Shown one piece after another: positions 1-7,591 of a DNA stretch of 37,920 bases. This stretch comes from Herpetosiphonaceae bacterium (GTDB lineage Bacteria; Chloroflexota; Chloroflexia; Chloroflexales; Kallotenuaceae). Under the pieces are notes generated by a model. It had not been told where the DNA came from, did not search any database, and worked only from the letters and a program-made list of their open reading frames with translations. The stretch lies in contig JACDGP010000046.1 of the NCBI GenBank assembly GCA_013821605.1, positions 1 through 37,920 of the forward strand. Reading direction: 5' to 3'. The number at the start of each line of letters is the position of its first letter. The first letter of the stretch is position 1. A program made the position numbers and the translations under genes.

Positions 1-10
1 TTGCATGTTT

Positions 11-1069
11 TTAGCCCCCGAGCTCCGACATTCCACGCAACGTTGGCTTGATGCCGTCTGGAAGCCCATGACCCCATGGCTTCAGAAAGACGGCTTGACG
101 AATCAGTGCTTCGAGATCCTCGTCCGCCGCGCCATTACGTAGGGCCTCGCGCAGATCAAGCTCGTCGTCGCGCAGTAGGCACAGATGCAGCTTGCCGTCA
201 GCCGTAAGCCGCATGCGGTTGCAGGTAGCACAGAAGGGCTCCGTGACCGAGGAGATAAAGCCGAGTTCACCTTGCGCTCCGGCTAGACGGTAGGTCCGCG
301 CGGGATCACTGCCTTTCCAGCCGATGAACTCGAGCGGCCCGAATTCCTGCTCAAGCCGTGCCATAATCTCGGACGAAGAAACAACCGAGGCATCAGCCAG
401 ATCGCCAACACCTGCCAGCGGCATCATTTCGATAAAGCGCAATTGCCAGGGACGGTCAACGGTCAGCCGTGCGAGATCGACCACTTCGTCGTCGTTGAGA
501 CCACGCACCACGACCGCATTTAACTTCAAGGGAGTCCAACCCACCCGCTCGGCAGCATCGATACCGGCCCAAACGCGCGCCAAGTCACCGCCTCGTGTCA
601 TGGAGCGAAACCTATCGGGTTGGAGCGAATCAATGCTGATATTAACGCGTGACAGGCCCGCCTCTTTCAGGGCGTCAGCGATGGGTGCTAGCTTGAGCGC
701 ATTCGTTGTCATGGAGATCTCGCGGATGCCCGACGTTTGCTTGATGCCGCGAATCAACTCAACGAGGTTACGCCGGATGGTTGGCTCACCACCAGTCAGA
801 CGAATCTTCTCGAAGCCTACAGCCGCTGCCGCACCCACCACTCGTAACAACTCGTCGTCGTGGAGCAACTCGTCGCGAGGCGCAAAATGTGCGCCATGCT
901 CGGGCATGCAGTAGACACAGCGAAAGTTACACCGGTCGGTTAGCGAGATGCGCAGGTAGTTAATACGCCGGCCAAACGAATCCAGCGCGGCATCGCGCTG
1001 CCCATAAAAGTGTTCTTCGGCGGGAGCAAATGCACTGGCCGGTGTGTCGAATAGTTGAATCGTTGCCAT
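11..1069 (-). CDS. moaA: GTP 3',8-cyclase MoaA, molybdenum cofactor step 1
   Basis: Radical SAM enzyme that converts GTP to 3',8-cyclo-7,8-dihydro-GTP, the first step of molybdopterin synthesis in the cytoplasm. Seen: the N-terminal SAM [4Fe-4S] motif CNFRCVYC (C47, C51, C54), the LTGGEP motif, and a C-terminal second cluster motif CATC with a third Cys 14 residues later (C280, C283, C297). The protein ends in the family's Gly-Gly tail (SELGG). At 352 aa it carries about 30 extra residues before the usual SFGRRINYLR start, so a shorter start is possible, but no obvious one is present. No clear Shine-Dalgarno lies next to the ATG. No other moa genes are adjacent. The downstream neighbour on this strand lies outside the window. 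Confidence 0.95.
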   Translation of the reverse strand: MATIQLFDTPASAFAPAEEHFYGQRDAALDSFGRRINYLRISLTDRCNFRCVYCMPEHGAHFAPRDELLHDDELLRVVGAAAAVGFEKIRLTGGEPTIRRNLVELIRGIKQTSGIREISMTTNALKLAPIADALKEAGLSRVNISIDSLQPDRFRSMTRGGDLARVWAGIDAAERVGWTPLKLNAVVVRGLNDDEVVDLARLTVDRPWQLRFIEMMPLAGVGDLADASVVSSSEIMARLEQEFGPLEFIGWKGSDPARTYRLAGAQGELGFISSVTEPFCATCNRMRLTADGKLHLCLLRDDELDLREALRNGAADEDLEALIRQAVFLKPWGHGLPDGIKPTLRGMSELGG

Positions 1070-1133
1070 AAGCAGTTGTTTCAGTTCCTAGCTAACGGGA
1101 CACATACGGAGCCCAGTAGCCACGACGAGAACC

Positions 1134-2201
1134 TTATGCTAGCCCTTCCACGCTGATACGTCCCGCCAGGGTGCGTGCTACGGCCCGGAAGGCTTCGGCT
1201 TGGGCTTCGGGAGCCTCGCTGGTAACAGCTGGTTGACCAGCATCACCACCCGAGCGAATGGCTATGCTCAACGGAATCTCGCCCAGGAAAGGGACGTCCA
1301 TACGCGTGCTCGTCCGTTCGCCACCGCCATGGGAGAAGATCTCTGAGCGCTCACCGCAATGGGGACAGGCAAAATAGCTCATGTTTTCAATCACGCCCAG
1401 AATCGGCACGTTCAGCTTGCGGAACATCTCGATACCGCGCACGACGTCAGATAAAGCCACATCCTGTGGCGTGGTGACGATCACGGCACCGGTGAGCGGT
1501 ATCGCCTGAGCGAGGGTAAGCTGGATATCGCCGGTGCCGGGAGGCAGATCGATGATTAGGTAATCAAGCTCGCCCCAGTTCACCTCATACAAAAACTGGC
1601 GTAGCAACGATGAGACCATCGGTCCGCGCCAGATGATCGGCTGATCCGGCGCGACCATGAAGCCGACCGACATGATCTTCAAATCGTAGGCCTCAAGTGG
1701 TTGGAGCTTGCCGTTGACCGGGACCGGTTGGCCAAGCGCCCCAGTCATGAGCGGAGCCGACGGGCCGTAGACATCAGCATCAAGCAGACCGACGCGGGCA
1801 CCATACTGGGCCAAGGCAATCGCCGTATTAACTGCCACCGTCGATTTACCAACACCACCCTTGCCCGACGCGATGGCGACGACATTTTTGACGCCTGGAA
1901 TACCAGCTTTATCAAACAAGCCCGGTCGGGCACGAACGTTGGACGAGAACTTGACCGTCACCTCGGTCACACCCTTGACCTGCAGCACTGCGGCCCGCGA
2001 CTCAGTCTCGATTTCATCTTTCAGTGGACAGGCTGGTGTCGTCAGCTCAACGGTGAACATGACCTGACCGCCTTCGATCACCAGATCCTTAATCATCTTG
2101 CGGCTAACGAGGTCGCCGCCCAGCTCCGGCTCTTGCACAGTGCCAAGCGCAGCCATCACGGCCGCTTCATTGACCCCATCGCGGCGTCCAAAAATACCCA
2201 T
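1134..2201 (-). CDS. mrp: Mrp/NBP35-family Fe-S carrier P-loop ATPase (ApbC-like)
   Basis: Cytosolic ATPase that by family knowledge carries or delivers Fe-S clusters to apoproteins. Seen: an N-terminal MIP18/DUF59 domain (about residues 8-85), the deviant Walker A motif SGKGGVGKS (112-120), the switch-like DADVYGPS segment near 141, DLPPGTGD near 218, and the cluster-binding pair CPHC (C279, C282). Its length of 355 aa is normal for a DUF59-ParA fusion. It ends 64 bp upstream of moaA on the same strand. MoaA needs two [4Fe-4S] clusters, so co-transcription would make sense, but that is inference. A GGAG sits about 10 nt before the ATG. Confidence 0.93.
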   Translation of the reverse strand: MGIFGRRDGVNEAAVMAALGTVQEPELGGDLVSRKMIKDLVIEGGQVMFTVELTTPACPLKDEIETESRAAVLQVKGVTEVTVKFSSNVRARPGLFDKAGIPGVKNVVAIASGKGGVGKSTVAVNTAIALAQYGARVGLLDADVYGPSAPLMTGALGQPVPVNGKLQPLEAYDLKIMSVGFMVAPDQPIIWRGPMVSSLLRQFLYEVNWGELDYLIIDLPPGTGDIQLTLAQAIPLTGAVIVTTPQDVALSDVVRGIEMFRKLNVPILGVIENMSYFACPHCGERSEIFSHGGGERTSTRMDVPFLGEIPLSIAIRSGGDAGQPAVTSEAPEAQAEAFRAVARTLAGRISVEGLA

Positions 2202-2270
2202 TTATCGTGTGCTCCAAGCGGAAGCTATAAAAGCTGTTAAAGTGACATGCTTCTGCGTATGTATCCCGGA

Positions 2271-2279
2271 ATTATAGCA
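2271..2279 (-). promoter_or_regulatory. Extended -10 promoter for the Mrp gene
   Basis: On the minus strand this reads TGCTATAAT, a perfect extended -10 (TG-N-TATAAT). No good -35 lies 17 bp further up. It would give a leader of about 60 nt before the Mrp start, back to back with the polA promoter. Confidence 0.4.
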
Positions 2280-2299
2280 CGCTGCCACAACACATCTGT

Positions 2300-2329
2300 T
2301 TGCTTTGCACGGGTGATGTTCAGTATAAT
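2300..2329 (+). promoter_or_regulatory. Promoter for polA
   Basis: A consensus TATAAT lies at 2324-2329 with a partial -35, TTGCTT, at 2300-2305 (18-bp spacer). Transcription would start near 2336, about 22 nt before the ATG at 2358. This supports the shorter polA start over the in-frame upstream ATG at 2247. Confidence 0.55.
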
Positions 2330-2357
2330 TGCTACCTCAGCGACAAGGACGCACCTG

Positions 2358-5237
2358 ATGGCACAACCGAAACTGATGCTGGTGGATGGACATGCGGTGG
2401 CGTTCCGCGCCTTTCATGCGTTGCGCGATGCGAACTTACGCAGCACTGCCACGGGCGAGCCCACCTATGCCATCTTTGGCTTCCTCCAGATCGTCCTGAC
2501 CCAATTGCAAAAAATGGTGCCCGAGTATGCAGCGGTTTCGTTTGACATGGGACGTACGTTCCGGCACGACGACTTTGCCGACTATAAAGCCGGGCGTGGT
2601 GAGGCACCCGACGAATTTCATGCGCAGCTTGGACGCATCAAGCAGGTGGTCACGGCACTCAATATCCCGATCTATATGGCAGCCAACTATGAAGCCGACG
2701 ATGTGATTGGCACGCTTGGGACGCAGGCAACTGCGCAGCAGGTCAACACGTTTATTCTGACGGGCGATACCGATACACTGCAGTTAGTCAATGAGCAGGT
2801 CCACGTGCTTTTATCGGTGCCCTACCGGCAGGCGCAGGAGATCAAAGAATATGATGTGGCGGTGGTGGCCGAGCGCTACGGCGGCTTACGCCCCGAGCAG
2901 TTAACCGATCTCCGCGGACTTAAAGGCGATGCCTCCGACAATATTCCGGGCGTGAAGGGCATCGGTGAACAGGGCGCAATCACGCTGCTCAACCAGTTCG
3001 GCACGGTCGAGTCGATCTATGATCACCTAGACGAGGTGCCGAAGCGCTATCAAAAGGTACTCACTGGGCAGCGCGAGATCGCGATGTTGTCGAAGCAACT
3101 GGCGACGATCCGCTGTGATGTGCCAGTTGAGCTTGATTTGGAGCACTGCCGATTGCGCGACTATGATCGCGACAATGTGATTGCTTTATTTCGCGAGCTC
3201 GAATTTGGTCGTCTGATATCGAAGTTACCGGAGGTTGGTACGACGGCCCAGGTAGTGCCAGCGGCTGCAGCTCCAGATGCGAAGTATAAACTTAAGCAGG
3301 CGAAGCCCAAGCTTACAAAGACGACCGATCAGATCGATATGTTCGATATCGATTCCGTCTTTGGTGGAGCTGCAGTTCCCGCGGCAACTCCCGTCGCACC
3401 GGTTGCTTCTGGTGGGCATGTCGCATCTGCTTCAGGACACTATCGCAGTGTGACGACCGAGGAGCAACTCAACGAGTTAGTTACTGTGTTGCAGACCGCA
3501 CCCCATGTTGCTTTCGATACCGAGACCAATGGGTTAGACCCATTCCGCTCGGATCTGGTCGGCTTTTCTTTTGCGACCGAGCCGGGGTCAGGCTGGTACC
3601 TGCCCGTCGCACACACCGGGCCCGATATCGAACAACTGCCGGCGGAAACGATCCGAGCGGCGCTCCGCCCAGTACTGGAAGATGGCAAGCGCGCCAAGGT
3701 CGCTCACAACGCCAAGTTCGATCTCATGGTATTGCGCCGTTGGGGCTGTGACGTGCATGGCGTGGTATTCGATAGCATGATCGCTGCTCAACTGCTAGGC
3801 AAGCGTGGCGGCCTCAAAGAGTTGGCGCTCTACGAACTCGATGTAGAGATGACCGAAATCACTACGTTAATCGGCACGGGCAAAGCACAAACCACCTTTG
3901 ATACTGTTCCTTTGGAGCGTGCGACGGCCTACGCCGGAGCTGATGCCGATATGACCTTACGTTTATATCGCCGTCTGGCCGAACAGCTTGGGGCGGTGCC
4001 ACGTATCCAACATATTTTCGAGACGATCGAGATGCCGCTCATTCCGGTTTTGGCGGATATGGAGTGGGCCGGCATTAAGATCGATGTGGAAGTCTTAAAA
4101 GGCCTGTCGACGCAAATGTATCACCGGTTGCAAGAGATTGAGCAGGAGCTCACGGTGCTCGCAGGGCAGCCCTTTAATCCTGGCTCCTCCCAGCAGGTCA
4201 GTGACATTTTGTTCGGCAAGCTGCAGCTACCGACCGCCGGCTTGAGCAAGGTCAAGAGCGGCCACTACTCCATTACCGCCGATGTGCTCGATAAGCTTCG
4301 TGGACAGCATGAGATCATTGATCTGATTCTGGAGTACCGGCAGCTCACCAAGCTCAAGTCAACCTATATCGACGCCCTACCATTATTGGTCGATCAACAG
4401 AGTCGGGTGCATACGTCGTATAACCAGATCGGTTCGAGCACCGGGAGATTATCAAGCCAGAACCCAAATCTCCAAAATATTCCTATTCGTAGCGAGCAAG
4501 GGCGCGAAATACGGCGGGCCTTCGTCTCCGAGCCCGGCTGCCAACTCCTCGCCGCCGACTATTCACAGATCGAGCTGCGCATCCTGGCACATACAACACA
4601 GGACCCGGCCCTGCTTGAGATTTTCAAGCAAGGACTGGATATTCATGCGGCCACTGCCGCGCGCCTGTTTGGTGTACCGCTCGATCAGATTACGAAAAAC
4701 CAGCGTCGAATCGCGAAAATGACAGTATTTGGTACGGTGTACGGCATCTCCTCGTTCGGTCTTTCGGCGCGGACCGACCTTAGTCGTAGCGAAGCACAGC
4801 TACTTATTACAGGATTGTTCGAGACCTACCCAGGGCTCCGTGCTTTTTTTGACCACACGCTAGACGAAGGGCGCAACCGGGGATATGTTGAAACGCTCTT
4901 AGGCCGCCGCCGGTACATGCCCGAGCTCACAGCGACGAATGGCGCGCACCGACAGGCGGCAGAGCGCGAAGCGATCAATGCACCAATCCAGGGGACCAGC
5001 GCCGACTTGATCAAGATGGCGATGGTGCGGCTACATGAGGAGCTACAGCGCCGTGCACTAGCTACCAAGATGTTGCTCCAGGTACACGACGAACTTGTGC
5101 TCGAAGTGCCCGATGCCGAAGTGGACGAGGTGCGTCAGCTCGTCCAAGTTACGATGTCCGATATCTATCCTGAGCTCAATGTGCCGTTGGAAGTCCATCT
5201 CGCGACGGGCACCGACTGGGATTCGATGGAGGAATAA
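2358..5237 (+). CDS. polA: DNA polymerase I with active 5'-3' and 3'-5' exonuclease domains
   Basis: Repair and Okazaki-processing polymerase, 959 aa. Domains in order: 5'-3' exonuclease/FEN (about 1-290, with DGHAVAFRAFHAL, ANYEADD, TGDTDTLQL and the H3TH LKGDASDNIPGVKGIG); a low-complexity linker (about 300-350); a 3'-5' proofreading exonuclease with intact DTET (D387), AHNAKFD and YAGADAD motifs; and a palm/fingers family A polymerase with motif A DYSQIE (D734), motif B RRIAKMTVFGTVYG and motif C VHDE (D911). Unlike Taq or Bacillus Pol I, the proofreading residues are retained. I chose the start at 2358 because homology begins there and the promoter lies just upstream. The reading frame is open back to 2247, but that part looks non-coding. 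It is convergent with the ABC permease, 14 bp away. Confidence 0.97.
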   Translation: MAQPKLMLVDGHAVAFRAFHALRDANLRSTATGEPTYAIFGFLQIVLTQLQKMVPEYAAVSFDMGRTFRHDDFADYKAGRGEAPDEFHAQLGRIKQVVTALNIPIYMAANYEADDVIGTLGTQATAQQVNTFILTGDTDTLQLVNEQVHVLLSVPYRQAQEIKEYDVAVVAERYGGLRPEQLTDLRGLKGDASDNIPGVKGIGEQGAITLLNQFGTVESIYDHLDEVPKRYQKVLTGQREIAMLSKQLATIRCDVPVELDLEHCRLRDYDRDNVIALFRELEFGRLISKLPEVGTTAQVVPAAAAPDAKYKLKQAKPKLTKTTDQIDMFDIDSVFGGAAVPAATPVAPVASGGHVASASGHYRSVTTEEQLNELVTVLQTAPHVAFDTETNGLDPFRSDLVGFSFATEPGSGWYLPVAHTGPDIEQLPAETIRAALRPVLEDGKRAKVAHNAKFDLMVLRRWGCDVHGVVFDSMIAAQLLGKRGGLKELALYELDVEMTEITTLIGTGKAQTTFDTVPLERATAYAGADADMTLRLYRRLAEQLGAVPRIQHIFETIEMPLIPVLADMEWAGIKIDVEVLKGLSTQMYHRLQEIEQELTVLAGQPFNPGSSQQVSDILFGKLQLPTAGLSKVKSGHYSITADVLDKLRGQHEIIDLILEYRQLTKLKSTYIDALPLLVDQQSRVHTSYNQIGSSTGRLSSQNPNLQNIPIRSEQGREIRRAFVSEPGCQLLAADYSQIELRILAHTTQDPALLEIFKQGLDIHAATAARLFGVPLDQITKNQRRIAKMTVFGTVYGISSFGLSARTDLSRSEAQLLITGLFETYPGLRAFFDHTLDEGRNRGYVETLLGRRRYMPELTATNGAHRQAAEREAINAPIQGTSADLIKMAMVRLHEELQRRALATKMLLQVHDELVLEVPDAEVDEVRQLVQVTMSDIYPELNVPLEVHLATGTDWDSMEE

Positions 5238-5251
5238 GGCTGCTGCCATAG

Positions 5252-5989
5252 CTACTTCTTGCCCAGGATCAATTCGCGCTTGCCGAACGACAGCAGTGCT
5301 AGATTAACCAGGAGTAGACTAAGGGCGAACTGCGCCACCAATACAAACAGCCCCCCACTGGTGTAATCACGGCTCACGGCCAGACGTTGGCCGGCAATTG
5401 CCGGCTGAATCAAGCGGCTGAAGAGCGATTGCAACGGCGAAAGATAGCGAAAGACCGGTGACAAATTCCAGGTATTGCTGTACAAGGCAATCGCAAGCAC
5501 CGCGAGTAACAACAAGCGCGGGAGGTTACGTACAACCAGCGACGACAACAGTAATGTCACGGCACTAATAAGGGCTACGTTGAGCAGCAGCGGCAATGAG
5601 CCGTACCACAGCTGTGGCAGACCAAAGCCAGCAGGTCGGTTGAGGATAGCAGTCAAGGCAATCACGATTGCGCCCATGGCCCACACTAGGAGCACCGCTG
5701 CACAATACAGGCCCAACAGAAAACCACGCCGGCCCAGCGGTCGAGTCAGCACAATATAGTTTTGAGCACGGTCACCTAGGCTCAAGATCGACGAGGTGGT
5801 ATACAGGGCCAGTGCCATCGTAAACAAACCGGTCAGCGAAAAAAGCTGCGTGGTCGTCGTATTATATTTTTGGAGAAACAAACCCCACAAGGCAATTGTA
5901 ATCGTCAATTCGATTAGAATTCGGCCGCTCCGACTGTACTCGGTCAAAACAAAGCGCGTCCAATTGGCAATTCGTCGTAGCATCATCAC
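5252..5989 (-). CDS. ABC-2 type transporter permease
   Basis: Integral membrane subunit of a two-gene ABC exporter, 245 aa. Several hydrophobic segments can be read: about 25-45 (ILIELTITIALWGLFL), 50-70, 98-118, 130-155, 160-180 and 215-235. There is no signal peptide. The start is a GTG (then two ATGs) that overlaps the TGA of the upstream ATPase as GTGA, which implies translational coupling. The substrate cannot be told from sequence. The family includes drug, lipid and Na+ exporters. Confidence 0.85.
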   Translation of the reverse strand: MMMLRRIANWTRFVLTEYSRSGRILIELTITIALWGLFLQKYNTTTTQLFSLTGLFTMALALYTTSSILSLGDRAQNYIVLTRPLGRRGFLLGLYCAAVLLVWAMGAIVIALTAILNRPAGFGLPQLWYGSLPLLLNVALISAVTLLLSSLVVRNLPRLLLLAVLAIALYSNTWNLSPVFRYLSPLQSLFSRLIQPAIAGQRLAVSRDYTSGGLFVLVAQFALSLLLVNLALLSFGKRELILGKK

Positions 5990-6969
5990 CGCTCACCGCC
6001 CACGACCAGCGTTTCAAGCAATGCTTCGGGGGTAGGTGGCTCGACAGGAGAAGGAGGTGCCGGATGCGTATGGTGGATCGCGTTCAGGTAAAACTGCTCT
6101 AGGGCATCGGCGGCCGGTGTCATCGCTAGAATATGCACGCCATAGTCAAGTAAGACGGCTAAACAATCATGCTGGAGTTGCTCTGATGCAGGAAAAAGGA
6201 CAACACTGGTGCGCGTACAACGCACGTTAGGTCCGAGTGCCTCAAGCACAGACACCGCTTCCGCCGGCAAATCGGCCACGCGTAGCGTCATACTGCGACC
6301 CTGGCCTTCAAGATCCGCCACGGTAGCCACTCGATCCAGCCGCCCATCGGCCAGGACACCTACGCGATCACATAAGCGCGCCACTTCCGTTAATTGGTGC
6401 GTACACAAAAGAATCGTATGACCGGCTTTGTGCAACTGGGCTAGGAGTTGAGCCATATCTCGCTGGCCACCGGGATCCAGGCCAGAAGCTGGCTCATCCA
6501 CGATCAGCAAGGCAGGGTCATGCAAGATCGCCTGAGCCAGTCCTAATCGTTGCAGCATACCCTTCGAATAGGTACCCAAACGGCGATCAGCCGCACCTTC
6601 TATGCCCACCAGATCAAGCACAGCATCGATCCGTTCACGGAGCTGCGCACCGCGCAGATCTGATAGGGCTCCCAGCATCCGCAGATACTCGTGCGCTGTG
6701 AATTGCAAATGATATGTGGTTCGTTCTGGCAAGTAGCCGATGTTCTTGACGACCAACTCTACATCACGGCTGCCAAAGAGCTTGATCGTGCCCTCATCGG
6801 GCTTGAGCAAACCCAAAAGCGAATGGATGAGCGTCGATTTACCGGCGCCGTTCTGGCCAAGGAGTCCAAACGCCTCGCCTTCATCTATGTCAAGATCAAC
6901 GCCCCGTAATACATGTAGCTGACCATACGATTTATGTAGATTACGAAGTTGTATAACGCTATCGGTCAT
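5986..6969 (-). CDS. ABC-2 exporter ATP-binding protein (CcmA/NatA-like)
   Basis: ATPase that energises the adjacent permease, 327 aa. Seen: Walker A GQNGAGKST (38-46), the signature YSKGMLQRLGLAQA (about 134-147), Walker B LLIVDEPASGLDP (from about 154), and the switch His in LLCTHQ. A C-terminal extension of about 100 residues after the nucleotide-binding domain is typical of drug/lipid ABC-2 exporters. It is the first gene of a two-gene operon and overlaps the permease by 4 nt. It is divergent from the alkyltransferase-like gene. Confidence 0.93.
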   Translation of the reverse strand: MTDSVIQLRNLHKSYGQLHVLRGVDLDIDEGEAFGLLGQNGAGKSTLIHSLLGLLKPDEGTIKLFGSRDVELVVKNIGYLPERTTYHLQFTAHEYLRMLGALSDLRGAQLRERIDAVLDLVGIEGAADRRLGTYSKGMLQRLGLAQAILHDPALLIVDEPASGLDPGGQRDMAQLLAQLHKAGHTILLCTHQLTEVARLCDRVGVLADGRLDRVATVADLEGQGRSMTLRVADLPAEAVSVLEALGPNVRCTRTSVVLFPASEQLQHDCLAVLLDYGVHILAMTPAADALEQFYLNAIHHTHPAPPSPVEPPTPEALLETLVVGGER

Positions 6970-6976
6970 CGAACTC

Positions 6977-7005
6977 TTCGTTCCTTAGTGCTGCGCAGGT
7001 ATAAT
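6977..7005 (+). promoter_or_regulatory. Promoter for the alkyltransferase-like gene
   Basis: Consensus TATAAT at 7000-7005 with a weak -35, TTCGTT, at 6977-6982 (17-bp spacer). It lies in the short divergent gap between the ABC ATPase and the alkyltransferase-like gene. Confidence 0.5.
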
Positions 7006-7052
7006 ACTTGAACCTGTAGTGGCATGGCAACCCCACCGCCAGGGTGAATAAG

Positions 7053-7463
7053 ATGGACGAGCATATGCAACAAGACGTGCCCGAAATATTGAAGCAGCGC
7101 ATTTATGAGGTCGTGAGTTTGATTCCAGCCGGTCGGGTAAGTACCTATGGTGATGTGGCCAAGATCGTTGGTGGCGGCTGTGATGCACAAACCGTGGGCT
7201 TCGCCTTGAACGACATTCCCAAGGATCAAACCGCAACGGTGCCATGGCAACGTGTCATTAATGCCCAGGGTGGCATCAGCACCAAAGGTATTAGCCAACA
7301 ACATCTGCTGATCGAGGAAGGCATCGACTTTACGGCGAAGCAGCACATTGATCTGCCCCGGTTTCGCTGGTCCGGACCAGATGAGGCGTGGGCGACGGAG
7401 CATGGCTTCCATACCTTGCCACCTCCACCAGCAGCCCCCGCTGAACAATTATCGTTACTTTAG
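7053..7463 (+). CDS. Alkyltransferase-like (ATL) DNA-binding protein, MGMT family without active Cys
   Basis: 136 aa, the size of the O6-alkylguanine alkyltransferase DNA-binding domain alone. Seen: the wing-HTH region GRVSTYGDVAKIVGGG and the active-site motif PWQRV (64-68), where true MGMT/Ogt has PCHRV. The nucleophilic Cys is replaced by Trp. By family knowledge, such ATL proteins bind O6-alkylguanine lesions and hand them to nucleotide excision repair instead of repairing them directly. A proline-rich tail ends the protein. The ATG at 7053 has AGGGTGA about 5 nt upstream. A GTG at 7044 inside that site is the alternative start. Confidence 0.88.
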   Translation: MDEHMQQDVPEILKQRIYEVVSLIPAGRVSTYGDVAKIVGGGCDAQTVGFALNDIPKDQTATVPWQRVINAQGGISTKGISQQHLLIEEGIDFTAKQHIDLPRFRWSGPDEAWATEHGFHTLPPPPAAPAEQLSLL

Positions 7464-7507
7464 GAGATGCTGCTCTTGATCATGGTCGGTCATTGATTTG
7501 CTCCATA

Positions 7508-7516
7508 TGTTATAGT
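7508..7516 (+). promoter_or_regulatory. Possible extended -10 promoter for the S9 peptidase
   Basis: TGTTATAGT matches an extended -10 element (TG-N-TATAaT with one mismatch). It lies about 75 bp before the peptidase start, in the gap after the alkyltransferase-like gene. Confidence 0.35.
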
Positions 7517-7591
7517 TTCCATTACCCTTCTTACAAGCAAGCAAAAACTATACCTAGAGGGGCCATCTCCACGTTCCTGAAAGGACCATGT

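Noticed and set aside
2247-2357. N-terminal 37-residue extension of DNA polymerase I
   Set aside because: The promoter (-10 at 2324-2329) lies inside it and homology starts at the ATG at 2358.
6966-7448. 160-aa minus-strand frame opposite the alkyltransferase-like gene
   Set aside because: No family motifs. It mirrors the real gene, which has family motifs, a promoter and a ribosome site.
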